This document shows, piece by piece, positions 46,241-56,407 of a stretch of DNA of 64,000 nt. The translations under genes and the position numbers were made by a program. The notes beneath the pieces were generated by a model that was given only the letters and a program-made list of their open reading frames with translations, was not told the origin of the DNA and did not search any database. This DNA comes from Bacteroidota bacterium (GTDB lineage Bacteria; Bacteroidota; Bacteroidia; Bacteroidales; JACABE01), in NCBI GenBank assembly GCA_013377005.1, contig JACABE010000015.1, forward strand, positions 1-64,000, in the 5' to 3' direction. Positions within the stretch are counted from its first letter, which is position 1; each line of letters opens with the position of its first letter.

Positions 46241-47575
46241 TTATAATTCATTTTTTTCTTCTGTAAACTTAATTCCATAAGATTCCAACTCAGCAAGAAT
46301 TGGTTCATATAACTCTGCTTTTACCGGTGTGTGAACACCAGTAACATTAATTTTACCTGTTAAAAGTAATTTAGTTGCTATTGCCAAAGGAATGCCCACG
46401 GTAATAGCCATTGCTGTATGAACGGTATCTTTACCAATTACCACTAATGAGGATGTAATTCTATATTTTTTATCAGATTTCTCGTATTCAAACTGATGTT
46501 GCATAACGATTAAATCTTTATCGTTTTCGCCTAAAACCCATTTATCAACCAAAATTTTTTGTAATACCTGAGCAGGAGTTGCATCTTTCATTTCTACTTT
46601 TGTGTTTCCGAATAATCCCAACCAATGTAAACGATGCATAATATCAGAATCCATACTGATATTAAATTTAGTTGCTATTTTTTCTTCAACACTTAGTTTT
46701 TTGTCGTAATTAAGGAAAAGATTAATAAACTGACGATAGGTCAGATTTTCTGAATTTTCAACAATGTAGGTATCATCAGTCATTCCTAATTGAACAAATA
46801 TATCCCAAGCTTTACAATAGCCCGGACGACGCATAGTTCCTCTAAACATTGTAGGAATATCATCTAAATTGTATGTTTCACGATATTTTAATGAATCTCG
46901 ATTAGGATAAACTTCAAATTCGCCTAAACCAGGTACACTTGTAGTTTCTACTCTGCTGAATAACTGATGATAAGGAAGGTATTTGTAATTCCCGTTTACT
47001 ATATATTGTGAAACGCCTTGTCCGGCAACTACAACATTGCGGGGATTCCAGGTAAATTTATAATTCCATGGGTTATTATCATATTCAGGAGCTATTAAAC
47101 CACCTGTTGATGATTTAAAAGACAGCATTTTGCCACCTTCAGCTTTAATCTTGTCAACCACTTTCATTGCTGACATATGATCAATACCGGGGTCAACGCC
47201 CAATTCATTCAACATGGCAATGCCAAGTTTTTTTGCTTCTTCATTCATAGCTTTCATTTCAGGAGAAACATAAGAAGCTGTGAGCATATGTTTTTTATGC
47301 TTAAGGCAACACTCAGCTACCAATGGGTGAAAACGAGCGGGAAGCATTGAGATAACTGCATCAGCATTTTTTATTTCTTCTTCTTTTTGAAGTTCATTAA
47401 AAATGTCAAATTCAATAGCTTTTCCATTAGGATGATTGCTGATTTTTTCCTCAGCTATAGCCAAAGAAACATCGCCTAATTTAATTTTCCAATTATTTGC
47501 TTCAGAGTGGTCTAATAGGTATTTTATTAAGCTAGATGAGGATAAACCAGCCCCCAAAATCAATATGTTTTTCAT
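46241..47575 (-). CDS. Saccharopine dehydrogenase family protein (C-terminal-domain type)
   Basis: 444 residues. N-terminal Rossmann domain (ILILGAGLSSSSLIKYLLDH), AVISMLPARFHPLVAECCLKHKKHMLTASYVSPEMKAM (about 75-112), and the saccharopine reductase middle domain (LNELGVDPGIDHMSAMKVVDKI, SSTGGLIAPEYDNNPWNYKFTWNPRNVV). It resembles the glutamate-forming half of lysine catabolism (LYS9/AASS), so it may take part in lysine degradation or a related amine dehydrogenation. No lysine-ketoglutarate reductase half lies next to it. Confidence 0.87.
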   Translation of the reverse strand: MKNILILGAGLSSSSLIKYLLDHSEANNWKIKLGDVSLAIAEEKISNHPNGKAIEFDIFNELQKEEEIKNADAVISMLPARFHPLVAECCLKHKKHMLTASYVSPEMKAMNEEAKKLGIAMLNELGVDPGIDHMSAMKVVDKIKAEGGKMLSFKSSTGGLIAPEYDNNPWNYKFTWNPRNVVVAGQGVSQYIVNGNYKYLPYHQLFSRVETTSVPGLGEFEVYPNRDSLKYRETYNLDDIPTMFRGTMRRPGYCKAWDIFVQLGMTDDTYIVENSENLTYRQFINLFLNYDKKLSVEEKIATKFNISMDSDIMHRLHWLGLFGNTKVEMKDATPAQVLQKILVDKWVLGENDKDLIVMQHQFEYEKSDKKYRITSSLVVIGKDTVHTAMAITVGIPLAIATKLLLTGKINVTGVHTPVKAELYEPILAELESYGIKFTEEKNEL

Positions 47576-47744
47576 GTGATTATGTAATTAAGAAATTATA
47601 CTGCGAAATTATAATTATTTTAAAAACAAACATATTTATTCAGCGAAAAAATGAACAAAGTAAAAAAAATGATTTTTTTACTTTGTTACTACTATCCCTA
47701 ACAATAAAAATTAATAGGATTTTATAATTACATCTTAAGTTTTT

Positions 47745-47752
47745 TAACTTTG
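47745..47752 (+). promoter_or_regulatory. Candidate -7 box of the HD protein-corA-radical SAM unit
   Basis: TAACTTTG, exact TAnnTTTG, 20 nt before the ATG at 47773. Confidence 0.5.
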
Positions 47753-47772
47753 CATCTTCATATCCAAAAAAC

Positions 47773-48327
47773 ATGACAAGAACCCAAGCTTTAGAAATAC
47801 TTCGACAATTTGTCAAACAAGACAATATGATAAAGCATAGTCTCGCTTCAGAAGCTGTTATGCGGGCTTTAGCTGTTAAATTAAACCAAGATACAGATAA
47901 ATGGGCTTTAGCAGGATTGCTCCATGATTTAGATGTAGAAATTACCAGTGCTAATGCTTTAATACACGGGCAAAAGACAGTTGAAATACTCACACAACTG
48001 GGTGTTGATATAGATGTGATAGACGCTATCAGTATGCACAACGAATGTTCTGCAAAAGCTGAACGATATACTATTTTTCATCATGCTTTAGCTGCCGGAG
48101 AAACTATTACAGGATTAATTACTGCTACTACATTGGTGTATCCTGAAAAAAAACTTGCATCAGTTAAAACGAAATCTGTAGTAAAACGTATGAAAGAGAA
48201 GAACTTTGCTGCATCAGTGAAACGTGAAAATATTATGGAGTGTGAGTTGATAGGTATTCCTATTACAGAATTTGCAGAAATAGCGATTACAGCCATGAAT
48301 TCAATCAGTGATGAATTAGGTTTATAA
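47773..48327 (+). CDS. HD-domain protein (HDIG type)
   Basis: 184 residues, soluble. Metal-binding HD motif at 51-52 (ALAGLLHDLDVE) with the upstream His in KHSLASEAVM (His22) and further ligands in HGQKT, ISMHNE and FHHALAAGE. Such small HD proteins are metal-dependent phosphohydrolases, often acting on nucleotides, but the substrate is unknown. It is followed after 11 nt by corA. Confidence 0.85.
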   Translation: MTRTQALEILRQFVKQDNMIKHSLASEAVMRALAVKLNQDTDKWALAGLLHDLDVEITSANALIHGQKTVEILTQLGVDIDVIDAISMHNECSAKAERYTIFHHALAAGETITGLITATTLVYPEKKLASVKTKSVVKRMKEKNFAASVKRENIMECELIGIPITEFAEIAITAMNSISDELGL

Positions 48328-48338
48328 ATACAAAAACA

Positions 48339-49400
48339 ATGAATCAATCAAAAAATTACAGTCATAAACAAGGCTTGCCGCCTGGTTCTTTGATACATAC
48401 AGGTGAAGTTTATGAATCTAAGGTTAGTATTGAATATATATGTTTTGATGAAAATGATTTTAGCATAACTGAAAATAATGATATTCGGGAGATATTCAAA
48501 TTATTACAACCTCAAAAAGTTAATTGGATTAAAATAACTGGTTTGCACGATGTAAATATTTTTGAACAAATAGGAAAGCATTTTAATATTCATCCTTTAA
48601 TGCTCGAAGATATTTTGAATACACATCATTTACCTAAATTTGAAGATTATGGCGAGCAGCTTTTTTTTACACTAAAAGACCTATCTATAAAGGATGAAGA
48701 TGTATATATAGCAAAAAAGCAGTTAAGTTTTATTTTAGGAAATCATTATTTAATAAGTTTCGAAGAACAAAAAAGTGATTTGTTTATTCCTATAGTTGAT
48801 CGCATTAAAACGCATAAAGGGAAATTGCGATCTATGCAGAATGATTATCTTCTGTATGCACTAACTGACATTATTACTGATAATTACTTGAAAATAATCG
48901 ACAACATGGACGATGACATGGAAGCAATTGAAGAAGAATTGCTTAATAATCGCTCCAAACTAGTACTTAATAAAATCTTAAGCAAGCGAAAACAACATTT
49001 ATCACTTAAAAAATCAGTAATTCCAATTTTAGAAGAAACTAAAAAACTACATCATTCCGAATCTCATTTGATTAATGAAAAAACTTATATTTATTTTCAA
49101 GATGTAATTGACCATTTAACGCAGGTAACACAAAATTTAGATACTTTTCGTGAAATGATTTCTAATCTTTCAGAATTGTATCTGGCAAACAATGACATCC
49201 AAATGAATGATGTAATGAAACGATTGACCGTAGTTTCAACCATTTTTATTCCACTTACTTTTATTGTAGGTTTATATGGAATGAATTTTAAGTACTTTCC
49301 AGAATTGCAATGGGAATATGGCTACCTTTATATATGGCTTTTCATGGTAGGACTAACAATAGGGATGATCATTTACTTAAAGAAAAGAGAATGGTTTTAA
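48339..49400 (+). CDS. corA: CorA-type magnesium/cobalt transporter
   Basis: 353 residues. A long cytoplasmic alpha/beta and coiled domain (about 1-285) is followed by two transmembrane helices; the pore signature YGMNF is at the end of the first helix ([12 protein letters not shown]). The acidic helix [17 protein letters not shown] (near 192) belongs to the willow-helix region. Length and topology are normal for CorA. The stop overlaps the start of the radical SAM gene by 10 nt. Confidence 0.94.
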   Translation: MNQSKNYSHKQGLPPGSLIHTGEVYESKVSIEYICFDENDFSITENNDIREIFKLLQPQKVNWIKITGLHDVNIFEQIGKHFNIHPLMLEDILNTHHLPKFEDYGEQLFFTLKDLSIKDEDVYIAKKQLSFILGNHYLISFEEQKSDLFIPIVDRIKTHKGKLRSMQNDYLLYALTDIITDNYLKIIDNMDDDMEAIEEELLNNRSKLVLNKILSKRKQHLSLKKSVIPILEETKKLHHSESHLINEKTYIYFQDVIDHLTQVTQNLDTFREMISNLSELYLANNDIQMNDVMKRLTVVSTIFIPLTFIVGLYGMNFKYFPELQWEYGYLYIWLFMVGLTIGMIIYLKKREWF

Positions 49401-50338
49401 ATAAGTTTCCATGGAATCATCAACGTAGATTTAATGCATATGCTAACTATTTTTGTCAACATTTTGGTGAAAGAATACAAAAACTCTCTATAGATGCAGG
49501 TTTTACCTGTCCTAACAGAGATGGCAGAATAAGTATTGGTGGTTGTACATATTGCAACAATGATGCTTTTAATCCATCTTATTGTCTTCCGGAAAAATCA
49601 GTAAACCAACAAATAGAAGAAGGCATTGAATTTCATACCAAAAGGTATCGTCGTGCAGAAAAATACCTTGCTTATTTTCAAGCATTTTCAAATACCTACG
49701 CACCGCTTTCTGACCTTAAGAAAATATATAATCAAGCTTTGCATCATCCTTCTATTGCAGGTTTAGTAATAGGTACCCGTCCCGATTGCATTGATGAAGA
49801 AAAATTAGACTATTTTGCTCAACTCTCAAAAGAGAAATATTTAATAATTGAATATGGTATCGAAAGTTGTTACGATAAAACACTACAAACTATTAATCGT
49901 GGACATAATTTTGAAACACTAAGAAAAATACTTGAGCTAACTGCAGCAAAGGAAATTAAAACAGGAGGACATATTATTTTTGGTTTACCAAGCGAAACCA
50001 AACAAGAAATGCTTGCTGAAGCCGAAATATTATCAAAACTTCCTTTAAATAATATAAAGTTTCATCAGCTACAGATTATTAAAAATACAACGATGGAACA
50101 GCAATATTTTAAATCGCCTAAAGATTTTATTTTCTTTGAACTAGATGAATATATTGAATTTATGGTTGATTTTTTGGAACGATTAAATCCTTTATTTGTA
50201 GTTGAAAGGTTTGCAGGAGAAGTTCCTCCACGTTTTCTTGTTAATCCTGGTTGGGGCTTAATACGTAACGACCAAATTCTTCAAAAAATTGAGAAAAGAT
50301 TAGAAGAAAGAGAAACCTGGCAAGGGAAAAAATACTAA
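49391..50338 (+). CDS. TIGR01212-family (YhcC-like) radical SAM protein
   Basis: 315 residues. Start set at the ATG at 49391, which opens [16 protein letters not shown]; an in-frame upstream ATG at 49310 would read through corA. The cluster-binding cysteines lie in [22 protein letters not shown] (near 42-63), followed by [25 protein letters not shown] and [12 protein letters not shown], all typical of this family. It modifies an unknown substrate. Translation is probably coupled to corA. Confidence 0.92.
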   Translation: MVLNKFPWNHQRRFNAYANYFCQHFGERIQKLSIDAGFTCPNRDGRISIGGCTYCNNDAFNPSYCLPEKSVNQQIEEGIEFHTKRYRRAEKYLAYFQAFSNTYAPLSDLKKIYNQALHHPSIAGLVIGTRPDCIDEEKLDYFAQLSKEKYLIIEYGIESCYDKTLQTINRGHNFETLRKILELTAAKEIKTGGHIIFGLPSETKQEMLAEAEILSKLPLNNIKFHQLQIIKNTTMEQQYFKSPKDFIFFELDEYIEFMVDFLERLNPLFVVERFAGEVPPRFLVNPGWGLIRNDQILQKIEKRLEERETWQGKKY

Positions 50339-50353
50339 ATGGGTAAAAGTTGA

Positions 50354-51028
50354 TTACAAATCCTCAATTTCAAGAGTCTTAATCTCTTTGCAAAATGAAT
50401 CATCAAAACTACAAACAGCTAATTTGTATTCCTTATCAAATTGGTATTGTTTAAAATAAATATTATCAATAGGCATTTTATCAACTAAAGTAATATCTTC
50501 ATTTAATACATTTACTGTAAAACTGCTTAGCGGCTTAGTTAGACCCGTTCCAATAGCTTTTAAATAACTTTCTTTTAATGTCCACAAGTCAAAAAAGTAA
50601 TCTTTTTTTAATTCCTTATTTTCAATATTGTTAAGTTTCGTTAACTCCTCACATGAATAAAATCGTTTTGCAACTTCATAATTGGGTTCTCTAATTAATT
50701 CTATATCAATTCCAACTTCTTTGTTAGAAAAGGCACCAACAACCCATTTTCCAGAATGTGAAATATTAAAAAACATTTTCTTTGTTCTTATGTAGGGCTT
50801 TCCATTATCTCCTTTTTGAAAAATAATATCTTTACTACTTATATTTAACTTTATAGATAAAATCTGTCGCATTAAAAGTTCACCCAGTAAGGTTCTTTGC
50901 AAACTATCTGTGTGCTTATAATTATTGTATTTAGCAGCATTTTCTTGTTGTAACTTGCTGATTAACTTTATTTTATTTCTTTCAAAATTTTTCTTGTCAA
51001 CTAATTTTATTGCAAATATTTCAAGCAT
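50354..51028 (-). CDS. 4'-phosphopantetheinyl transferase (Sfp/AcpT type)
   Basis: 224 residues. Transfers the phosphopantetheine arm of CoA to carrier proteins. Diagnostic segments: NISHSGKWVVGAFSNKEVGIDIELI (near 90-115, with the magnesium ligand in GIDIE) and LWTLKESYLKAIGTGL (near 148). The two-lobe length fits the Sfp type, not the short AcpS type. It is convergent with the radical SAM gene. No biosynthetic cluster is adjacent, so it may serve fatty-acid or secondary carriers elsewhere. Confidence 0.92.
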   Translation of the reverse strand: MLEIFAIKLVDKKNFERNKIKLISKLQQENAAKYNNYKHTDSLQRTLLGELLMRQILSIKLNISSKDIIFQKGDNGKPYIRTKKMFFNISHSGKWVVGAFSNKEVGIDIELIREPNYEVAKRFYSCEELTKLNNIENKELKKDYFFDLWTLKESYLKAIGTGLTKPLSSFTVNVLNEDITLVDKMPIDNIYFKQYQFDKEYKLAVCSFDDSFCKEIKTLEIEDL

Positions 51029-51050
51029 TTTTTTGAATATTTTATAAATA

Positions 51051-51058
51051 CAAAATTA
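51051..51058 (-). promoter_or_regulatory. Candidate -7 box of the phosphopantetheinyl transferase gene
   Basis: Minus-strand TAATTTTG, exact TAnnTTTG, 22 nt before the start at 51028. Confidence 0.5.
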
Positions 51059-51095
51059 CATTATTATAATAAATAAAAAATAGTTTTGATTTATC

Positions 51096-51126
51096 GTTGT
51101 AGAAATGAGATAAATGATTAATTTTG
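51096..51126 (+). promoter_or_regulatory. Candidate promoter of thrS
   Basis: GTTG at 51096-51099, 19 nt, TAATTTTG at 51119-51126. The spacing is exact; the -33 box has one mismatch. The leader is about 45 nt, and I see no T-box or other riboswitch in it. Confidence 0.65.
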
Positions 51127-51177
51127 CACTCTTTTTGAAAATAATAAATAAAGTATTTCAATTTTAGTTTGAAAATC

Positions 51178-53112
51178 ATGATTTACATAACACTACCAGA
51201 CAATACTGTTAAACAATATACTAAAGGAACAACTGCACTTGAAATTGCAAAAAGTATCAGTGAAGGACTTGCCCGTAATGTATTAGCAGCAAAAGTGAAC
51301 GAAGAAATATGGGACGCTACACGTCCTATTAATAATGACGCTCATTTACGTTTATTTACTTGGAATGATACTGAAGGGAAAGCAGCTATGTGGCATTCTT
51401 CAGCTCATTTAATGGCAGAAGCCATTGAATTATTATACCCAGGTGTTAAATTCGGTATTGGTCCGGATATAGAAAATGGATTTTATTACGATATAGATTT
51501 TATGGATTACAGCATTTCTTCTGATGATTTCAAAAAAATAGAAGATAAAATGCAGGAACTCGCAAATCAAAAGCAAGGATTCACACGTAAAGATATAACC
51601 AAAGCAGAAGCACTGGATTATTTCAGAAGTAAAGGTGATGAATACAAACTTGAATTGATTGATGGACTTGAAGATGGAACTATTTCTTTATATCAAACAG
51701 GAGAATTTATTGATTTATGCCGCGGACCACATATCCCTGACACCAGCTTTATTAAGGCTATCAAACTACTAAATACAGCTGGAGCCTACTGGCGTGGAGA
51801 TGAAAAACGCAAACAACTTACACGTATTTACGGTATTACATTCCAAAAACAAAAAGAATTAACTGAATATCTTGTTTTATTAGAAGAAGCTAAAAAACGC
51901 GACCACCGTAAATTAGGCAAAGAACTTGAACTTTTTACTTTTTCTGCTAAAGTTGGAATGGGTTTACCAATCTGGCTACCTAAAGGTGCTGCATTACGTG
52001 AAAGACTTGAGAATTTTTTAAAGAAAATTCAAAAAAATGCAGGTTATGAACAAGTTATTTGTCCACATATTGGTAATGTTGAATTATACAAAACTTCTGG
52101 TCATTTTCAAAAATATGGAAAAGATTCATTTCAACCCATCTCAACTCCTGTTGAAGGGGAACAATTTTTCCTAAAACCGATGAACTGCCCACATCACTGT
52201 GAAATATATAATTTTAAACCACGTTCATACAAAGATTTACCAGTAAGAATTGCTGAATTTGGAACTGTTTATCGTTATGAACAAAGTGGAGAATTACATG
52301 GACTTACAAGAGTAAGAGGATTTACACAAGATGATGCGCATATATTTTGTCGTCCCGACCAGTTAAAAGAAGAATTCATCAATGTAATTGACATAGTTTT
52401 ATATATTTTTAAGACATTAGATTTTAAAAATTTCACAGCTCAGATTTCCTTGAGAGATAAAAATAATGCTGAAAAATACATTGGCAGTGACGAAAATTGG
52501 GAAAAAGCTGAAAATGCTATTATTGAAGCTACTCAAGAAAAAGGCTTAAGCACAACGATTGAATATGGTGAAGCTGCCTTTTATGGTCCTAAGTTGGATT
52601 TCATGGTGAAAGATGCTATTGGAAGGAAATGGCAATTAGGCACCATACAAGTTGATTATAACCTACCTGAACGATTTGAATTAGAATATGTTGGAAATGA
52701 TAACCAAAAGCATCGTCCGGTAATGATTCATAGAGCACCATTTGGTTCAATGGAACGTTTTGTTGCTGTATTAATTGAACATACCGCAGGTAAATTTCCG
52801 CTTTGGTTAACGCCGGAACAGTTTATTATTCTGCCGATTAGCGAAAAATACACAGAATATGCAAAAAAAGTTTTAATTTTGCTAAAAAATTACGACCTTC
52901 GCGGCAGCATTGACGATAGAAATGAGAAAACAGGAAAAAAGATCAGAGATGCTGAACTTCAGCGTATTCCGTTTATGATTATCGTTGGAGAAAAAGAAGA
53001 AAATGAAAATACTATATCAGTTAGGAAACAAAGTGAAGGAGATTTAGGTAGTTTTACAATAGAATCTTTTGCAAAAATTATCAATGATGAAATTTTTAGT
53101 TTAATTGGTTAA
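51178..53112 (+). CDS. thrS: Threonyl-tRNA synthetase
   Basis: 644 residues from the ATG at 51178 (an in-frame TTG lies three codons upstream). TGS domain about 1-62, editing domain with [16 protein letters not shown] (near 72) and the CRGPHIPDT motif (near 180), class II catalytic core with zinc ligand in [12 protein letters not shown] (near 330), [27 protein letters not shown] (near 361) and motif 3 [17 protein letters not shown] (near 520), then the anticodon-binding domain. First gene of thrS-infC-rpmI-rplT, the widely conserved order. Confidence 0.98.
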   Translation: MIYITLPDNTVKQYTKGTTALEIAKSISEGLARNVLAAKVNEEIWDATRPINNDAHLRLFTWNDTEGKAAMWHSSAHLMAEAIELLYPGVKFGIGPDIENGFYYDIDFMDYSISSDDFKKIEDKMQELANQKQGFTRKDITKAEALDYFRSKGDEYKLELIDGLEDGTISLYQTGEFIDLCRGPHIPDTSFIKAIKLLNTAGAYWRGDEKRKQLTRIYGITFQKQKELTEYLVLLEEAKKRDHRKLGKELELFTFSAKVGMGLPIWLPKGAALRERLENFLKKIQKNAGYEQVICPHIGNVELYKTSGHFQKYGKDSFQPISTPVEGEQFFLKPMNCPHHCEIYNFKPRSYKDLPVRIAEFGTVYRYEQSGELHGLTRVRGFTQDDAHIFCRPDQLKEEFINVIDIVLYIFKTLDFKNFTAQISLRDKNNAEKYIGSDENWEKAENAIIEATQEKGLSTTIEYGEAAFYGPKLDFMVKDAIGRKWQLGTIQVDYNLPERFELEYVGNDNQKHRPVMIHRAPFGSMERFVAVLIEHTAGKFPLWLTPEQFIILPISEKYTEYAKKVLILLKNYDLRGSIDDRNEKTGKKIRDAELQRIPFMIIVGEKEENENTISVRKQSEGDLGSFTIESFAKIINDEIFSLIG

Positions 53113-53152
53113 TATAAAATAGAGTATAAATTAAATAAGGAGGAACACAGCT

Positions 53153-53713
53153 ATAGCTACACCATTTTACAGCAGAAATAGAGGACAAAGGCCTTTAGAG
53201 AAAAAAAACGAGGATCTACACAAAATAAACAACAAAATTACATCACCTGTAGTTCGTGTTGTTGGTGAAAATATTGAACCTGGTATATATAATTTCAAAG
53301 ACGCTATAAAAATAGCATATGACCTTGAACTTGATTTGGTTGAAATATCTCCAACAGCTAATCCACCGGTTTGTAAGGTTATTGATTACAAAAAGTTTCT
53401 TTATGAACAAAAAAGAAAACAAAAAGAAATTAAAGCTAAATCGGCTAAAATTGTTGTAAAAGAGATAAGACTTGGACCACAAACCGATGATCATGATTTT
53501 CTATTCAAATTAAATCATGCAAAAAAGTTTCTACTTGATGGTGCAAAAGTAAAGGTAGATGTGTTTTTTAAAGGTCGTACTATTATATATAAAGAACAAG
53601 GTGAAACAATTCTATTAAAATTTGCCGAAGCTCTATTTGAAGTTGGTAAACCAGAAATGATGCCAAAATTAGAAGGAAAAAGAATGATGATGATTATTGC
53701 ACCTAAAAAATAA
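53153..53713 (+). CDS. infC: Translation initiation factor IF-3, starting from a rare AUA codon
   Basis: 186 residues if begun at the ATA at 53153, giving (M)ATPFYSRNRGQRPLEKKNE, then INNKITSPVVRVVGENIEPG, DLVEISPTANPPVCKVIDYKKF and KAKFVKEIRLGPQ-type C-terminal blocks through FEVGKPEMMPKLEGKRMM. Reading from the first ATG (none before residue 62 equivalents) would remove the whole N-terminal domain. A strong Shine-Dalgarno AGGAGG at 53138-53143 sits 9 nt before the ATA. Non-AUG starts are known for infC, where IF-3 represses its own synthesis by rejecting them. Confidence 0.92.
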   Translation: MATPFYSRNRGQRPLEKKNEDLHKINNKITSPVVRVVGENIEPGIYNFKDAIKIAYDLELDLVEISPTANPPVCKVIDYKKFLYEQKRKQKEIKAKSAKIVVKEIRLGPQTDDHDFLFKLNHAKKFLLDGAKVKVDVFFKGRTIIYKEQGETILLKFAEALFEVGKPEMMPKLEGKRMMMIIAPKK

Positions 53714-53744
53714 AAAAATAAACATTAATTAATATATCACAGCA

Positions 53745-53939
53745 ATGCCAAAAATGAAAAGCAAATCCAGTGCTAAAAAAAGATTCACTCTTACAGGAAC
53801 TGGAAAAATTAAAAGAAAGCATGCTTACAAAAGTCACATCTTGACTAAAAAATCTATTAAACGTAAACGTAATTTAACTTACAGTACTACAGTAGATACA
53901 GCAGATGAGAAAAGAGTAAAAGAAATGCTTTCAAAGTAA
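53745..53939 (+). CDS. rpmI: 50S ribosomal protein L35
   Basis: 64 residues, [20 protein letters not shown] and [20 protein letters not shown], full length. 31 nt after infC and 84 nt before rplT, in the conserved infC-rpmI-rplT order. Confidence 0.97.
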   Translation: MPKMKSKSSAKKRFTLTGTGKIKRKHAYKSHILTKKSIKRKRNLTYSTTVDTADEKRVKEMLSK

Positions 53940-54023
53940 TTAAAAACAATTAGTATTAACCTTGTTTGTAGCACAAAAGAGTCCTAAAAAAACCAGGAAC
54001 GCTTAAACAAAAAAACAAAAAAA

Positions 54024-54371
54024 ATGCCAAGATCAGTAAATTCAGTTGCTTCAAGAGCAAAAAGAAAAAGACTTCTGAAATTGACTAAAGGTCAATTTGG
54101 TCGTAGAAAGAATGTATGGACAGTAGCAAAAAACTCTTTGGAAAAAGGGTTGCAATACGCATACAGAGACAGAAGAGTAAAAAAACGTAATTTCAGAAAC
54201 TTATGGATTACCCGTATTAATGCAGGTGTTAGACCTTATGGTTTATCTTACTCTGTATTTATGGGTGCTATTCACAAAAAAAATATCAGTTTAAACAGAA
54301 AAGTATTAGCAGACTTAGCAATGAATCATCCAGACGCTTTTAAAGCAGTAGTTGATTTAGTTAAAAAGTAA
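54024..54371 (+). CDS. rplT: 50S ribosomal protein L20
   Basis: 115 residues, [60 protein letters not shown]. Early 23S assembly protein; in other bacteria it also represses its own operon. No leader resembling the L20-binding pseudoknot is obvious in the short spacers here. Confidence 0.97.
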   Translation: MPRSVNSVASRAKRKRLLKLTKGQFGRRKNVWTVAKNSLEKGLQYAYRDRRVKKRNFRNLWITRINAGVRPYGLSYSVFMGAIHKKNISLNRKVLADLAMNHPDAFKAVVDLVKK

Positions 54372-54464
54372 TTTACTGTTTAACCCAAAAGTCACCACTT
54401 TAAAAATGATGACTTTACAAAAAATATTTTTAATAATGGGTGTAGATTAATTAAAAAATTTCAG

Positions 54465-54472
54465 TAAATTTG
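54465..54472 (+). promoter_or_regulatory. Candidate -7 box of rplS
   Basis: TAAATTTG, exact TAnnTTTG, 33 nt before the rplS ATG. No clear -33 box. Confidence 0.5.
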
Positions 54473-54505
54473 CACTCCCTAAAAAACAATAAAAAAATAG
54501 CAATC

Positions 54506-54859
54506 ATGAGCAAGCCGGAATTAATGCAATATGTTGAAAGCCTAGTGGAAAGAAAAGAATTTCCTAGCTTTAAAGCAGGCGACACTATTACAGTTTCATA
54601 TAAAATCAAAGAAGGTAACAAAGAACGTATCCAACAATTTCAAGGAGTTGTTCTCCAAAGAAGTGGTAGCGGTTCTACCGAAACTTTTACAGTTAGAAAA
54701 ATATCAGGAAATACTGGCGTTGAAAGAATTTTTCCTATAGCTTCACCATTTATTGACGCAATTGAAGTTAATAAACATGGTGTTGTAAGAAGAGCACGCA
54801 TTTTCTACTTAAGAGGATTAAGAGGCAAGAAAGCAAGAATTAAAGAAAAAAGAATGTAG
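54506..54859 (+). CDS. rplS: 50S ribosomal protein L19
   Basis: 117 residues from the ATG at 54506; an in-frame ATG at 54470 overlaps the -7 box. Marks: [58 protein letters not shown] and [20 protein letters not shown]. It has its own candidate promoter and terminator. Confidence 0.97.
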   Translation: MSKPELMQYVESLVERKEFPSFKAGDTITVSYKIKEGNKERIQQFQGVVLQRSGSGSTETFTVRKISGNTGVERIFPIASPFIDAIEVNKHGVVRRARIFYLRGLRGKKARIKEKRM

Positions 54860-54880
54860 TTTTTGTTTTTCATAAAATCT

Positions 54881-54914
54881 AAACCCCAACATATTTATTT
54901 GTTGGGGTTTTTTT
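54881..54914 (+). terminator. Terminator of rplS
   Basis: Perfect stem AAACCCCAAC (54881-54890) with GTTGGGGTTT (54901-54910), 10-nt loop, then T-run. Confidence 0.9.
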
Positions 54915-54979
54915 ATTTTAAGCTTTATTTTTAAAGAAATTATGCTTAGGTTTGCTCTTTAATTAAAATATACTCATCA

Positions 54980-56371
54980 ATGAAAAAAATTATTATTATT
55001 CTTTTAATTTCAACAACTTATTTCAACTTAATGGCTCAAAATAATAAAGGAGGCATTACACCTGAAACACTTAACGAAATTATACATTCATATAAAAATG
55101 ATGCCAATAACAAAGCTATTGAAAATGCAATATCCAATAACGAAATTAAAAAACTTGCATTAAATAGACAAAATGTCGCTACAAGTGATACGTATTTTTC
55201 TAACAGAATTAGTTCGAAAGGTATTAGCGACCAAAAATCGTCAGGAAGATGCTGGCTATTTACAGGTTTAAATGTTATCAGAGCAAAAGTTATCAGCAAA
55301 TACAATCTTTCACAATTTCAATTTTCTCAGAACTACGCTTTCTTTTGGGATCAATTAGAAAAATCAAACTTATTTTTACAGGAAATTATTGAATCAAAAG
55401 ATAAACCACTGGACGATAAAAAAGTGGAATGGTTATTCAAAAACCCAATTGGTGATGGTGGTCAATGGACTGGTGTAGTTAATATCACACAAAAATATGG
55501 CTTGGTTCCGTCGGATATAATGCCTGAAACAAAAAATGCTGATAATACAAGCGTGATGTCTTCTATGTTAAGCTATAAACTTCGTGAAAGTGGTTTGCAA
55601 CTAAGAGATATGGCAAGTAAAAATATGAAACCTGAGAACTTTGAAAATAAGAAAAAAGAAATACTATCTGAAATTTACAAAATCTTGGTTTACTGCTTAG
55701 GCGAACCACCTGCTGAATTTAACTGGCGTTATAAAACTACCGATGGAAAAGTAAGCGAACTAAAAAAATACACACCACTCTCTTTCTATAAAGATTTTGT
55801 TAGTGTAGATTTGAATAATTATGTAATGTTTATGAACGATCCGTCACGTCCATTTTATAAACTTTACGAAATAGAAAACGACCGTCATACTTATGATGGT
55901 AATAATTGGAAATACATTAATTTACCTATAGAAGATATTAAAAAAATTGCAATAGCTTCAATACTTGACACAAATGCCCTCTATTTTTCTTGTGATGTAG
56001 GCAAACAACTAAATGGAGAAAAAGGCTTGCTGGATATCAACAATTATGATTTTGAAAGTTTGTTTGGTATGAAATTCGGAATGAATAAAAAACAAAGAAT
56101 CCAAACCTTTGAAAGTGGTTCTTCGCATGGAATGACTTTAGTAGCAGTAGATTTAGCAAACGAAAAACCTATAAAATGGTTGTTGGAGAACAGTTGGGGT
56201 AGTAGTTATGGTTTTGAAGGACATTTGATTATGACCGATAAATGGTTTGAAGAATATATGTTTCGTTTGGTAGCAAACAAAAAATATGTTTCTCAGGAAA
56301 CTTTAAAAATATTAGAGCAAAAACCAACAATATTACCTCCTTGGGATCCAATGTTTGCCAATGAAGAATAA
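54980..56371 (+). CDS. Exported C1 family cysteine aminopeptidase (bleomycin hydrolase/PepC type)
   Basis: 463 residues with a signal peptide (about 1-19, ending NLMAQ). Papain-fold bleomycin hydrolase: oxyanion Gln and nucleophile in DQKSSGRCWLF (Gln85, Cys91), FSQNYAFFWDQLEKSN following, catalytic His in GSSHGMTLVAVD and Asn in LLENSWGSSYGFEGHLIMTD. The C-terminal residues reach near the active site in this family and set aminopeptidase activity. Family members are usually cytosolic; Bacteroidota have exported versions such as this. Confidence 0.92.
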   Translation: MKKIIIILLISTTYFNLMAQNNKGGITPETLNEIIHSYKNDANNKAIENAISNNEIKKLALNRQNVATSDTYFSNRISSKGISDQKSSGRCWLFTGLNVIRAKVISKYNLSQFQFSQNYAFFWDQLEKSNLFLQEIIESKDKPLDDKKVEWLFKNPIGDGGQWTGVVNITQKYGLVPSDIMPETKNADNTSVMSSMLSYKLRESGLQLRDMASKNMKPENFENKKKEILSEIYKILVYCLGEPPAEFNWRYKTTDGKVSELKKYTPLSFYKDFVSVDLNNYVMFMNDPSRPFYKLYEIENDRHTYDGNNWKYINLPIEDIKKIAIASILDTNALYFSCDVGKQLNGEKGLLDINNYDFESLFGMKFGMNKKQRIQTFESGSSHGMTLVAVDLANEKPIKWLLENSWGSSYGFEGHLIMTDKWFEEYMFRLVANKKYVSQETLKILEQKPTILPPWDPMFANEE

Positions 56372-56407
56372 ACTGAATTAATATTTTTAAAATTATACTA
56401 TAAAATT

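Noticed and set aside
47640-48347. Minus-strand frames opposite the HD-domain gene
   Set aside because: They are shadows of the plus-strand HD gene, which carries the metal-binding motif.
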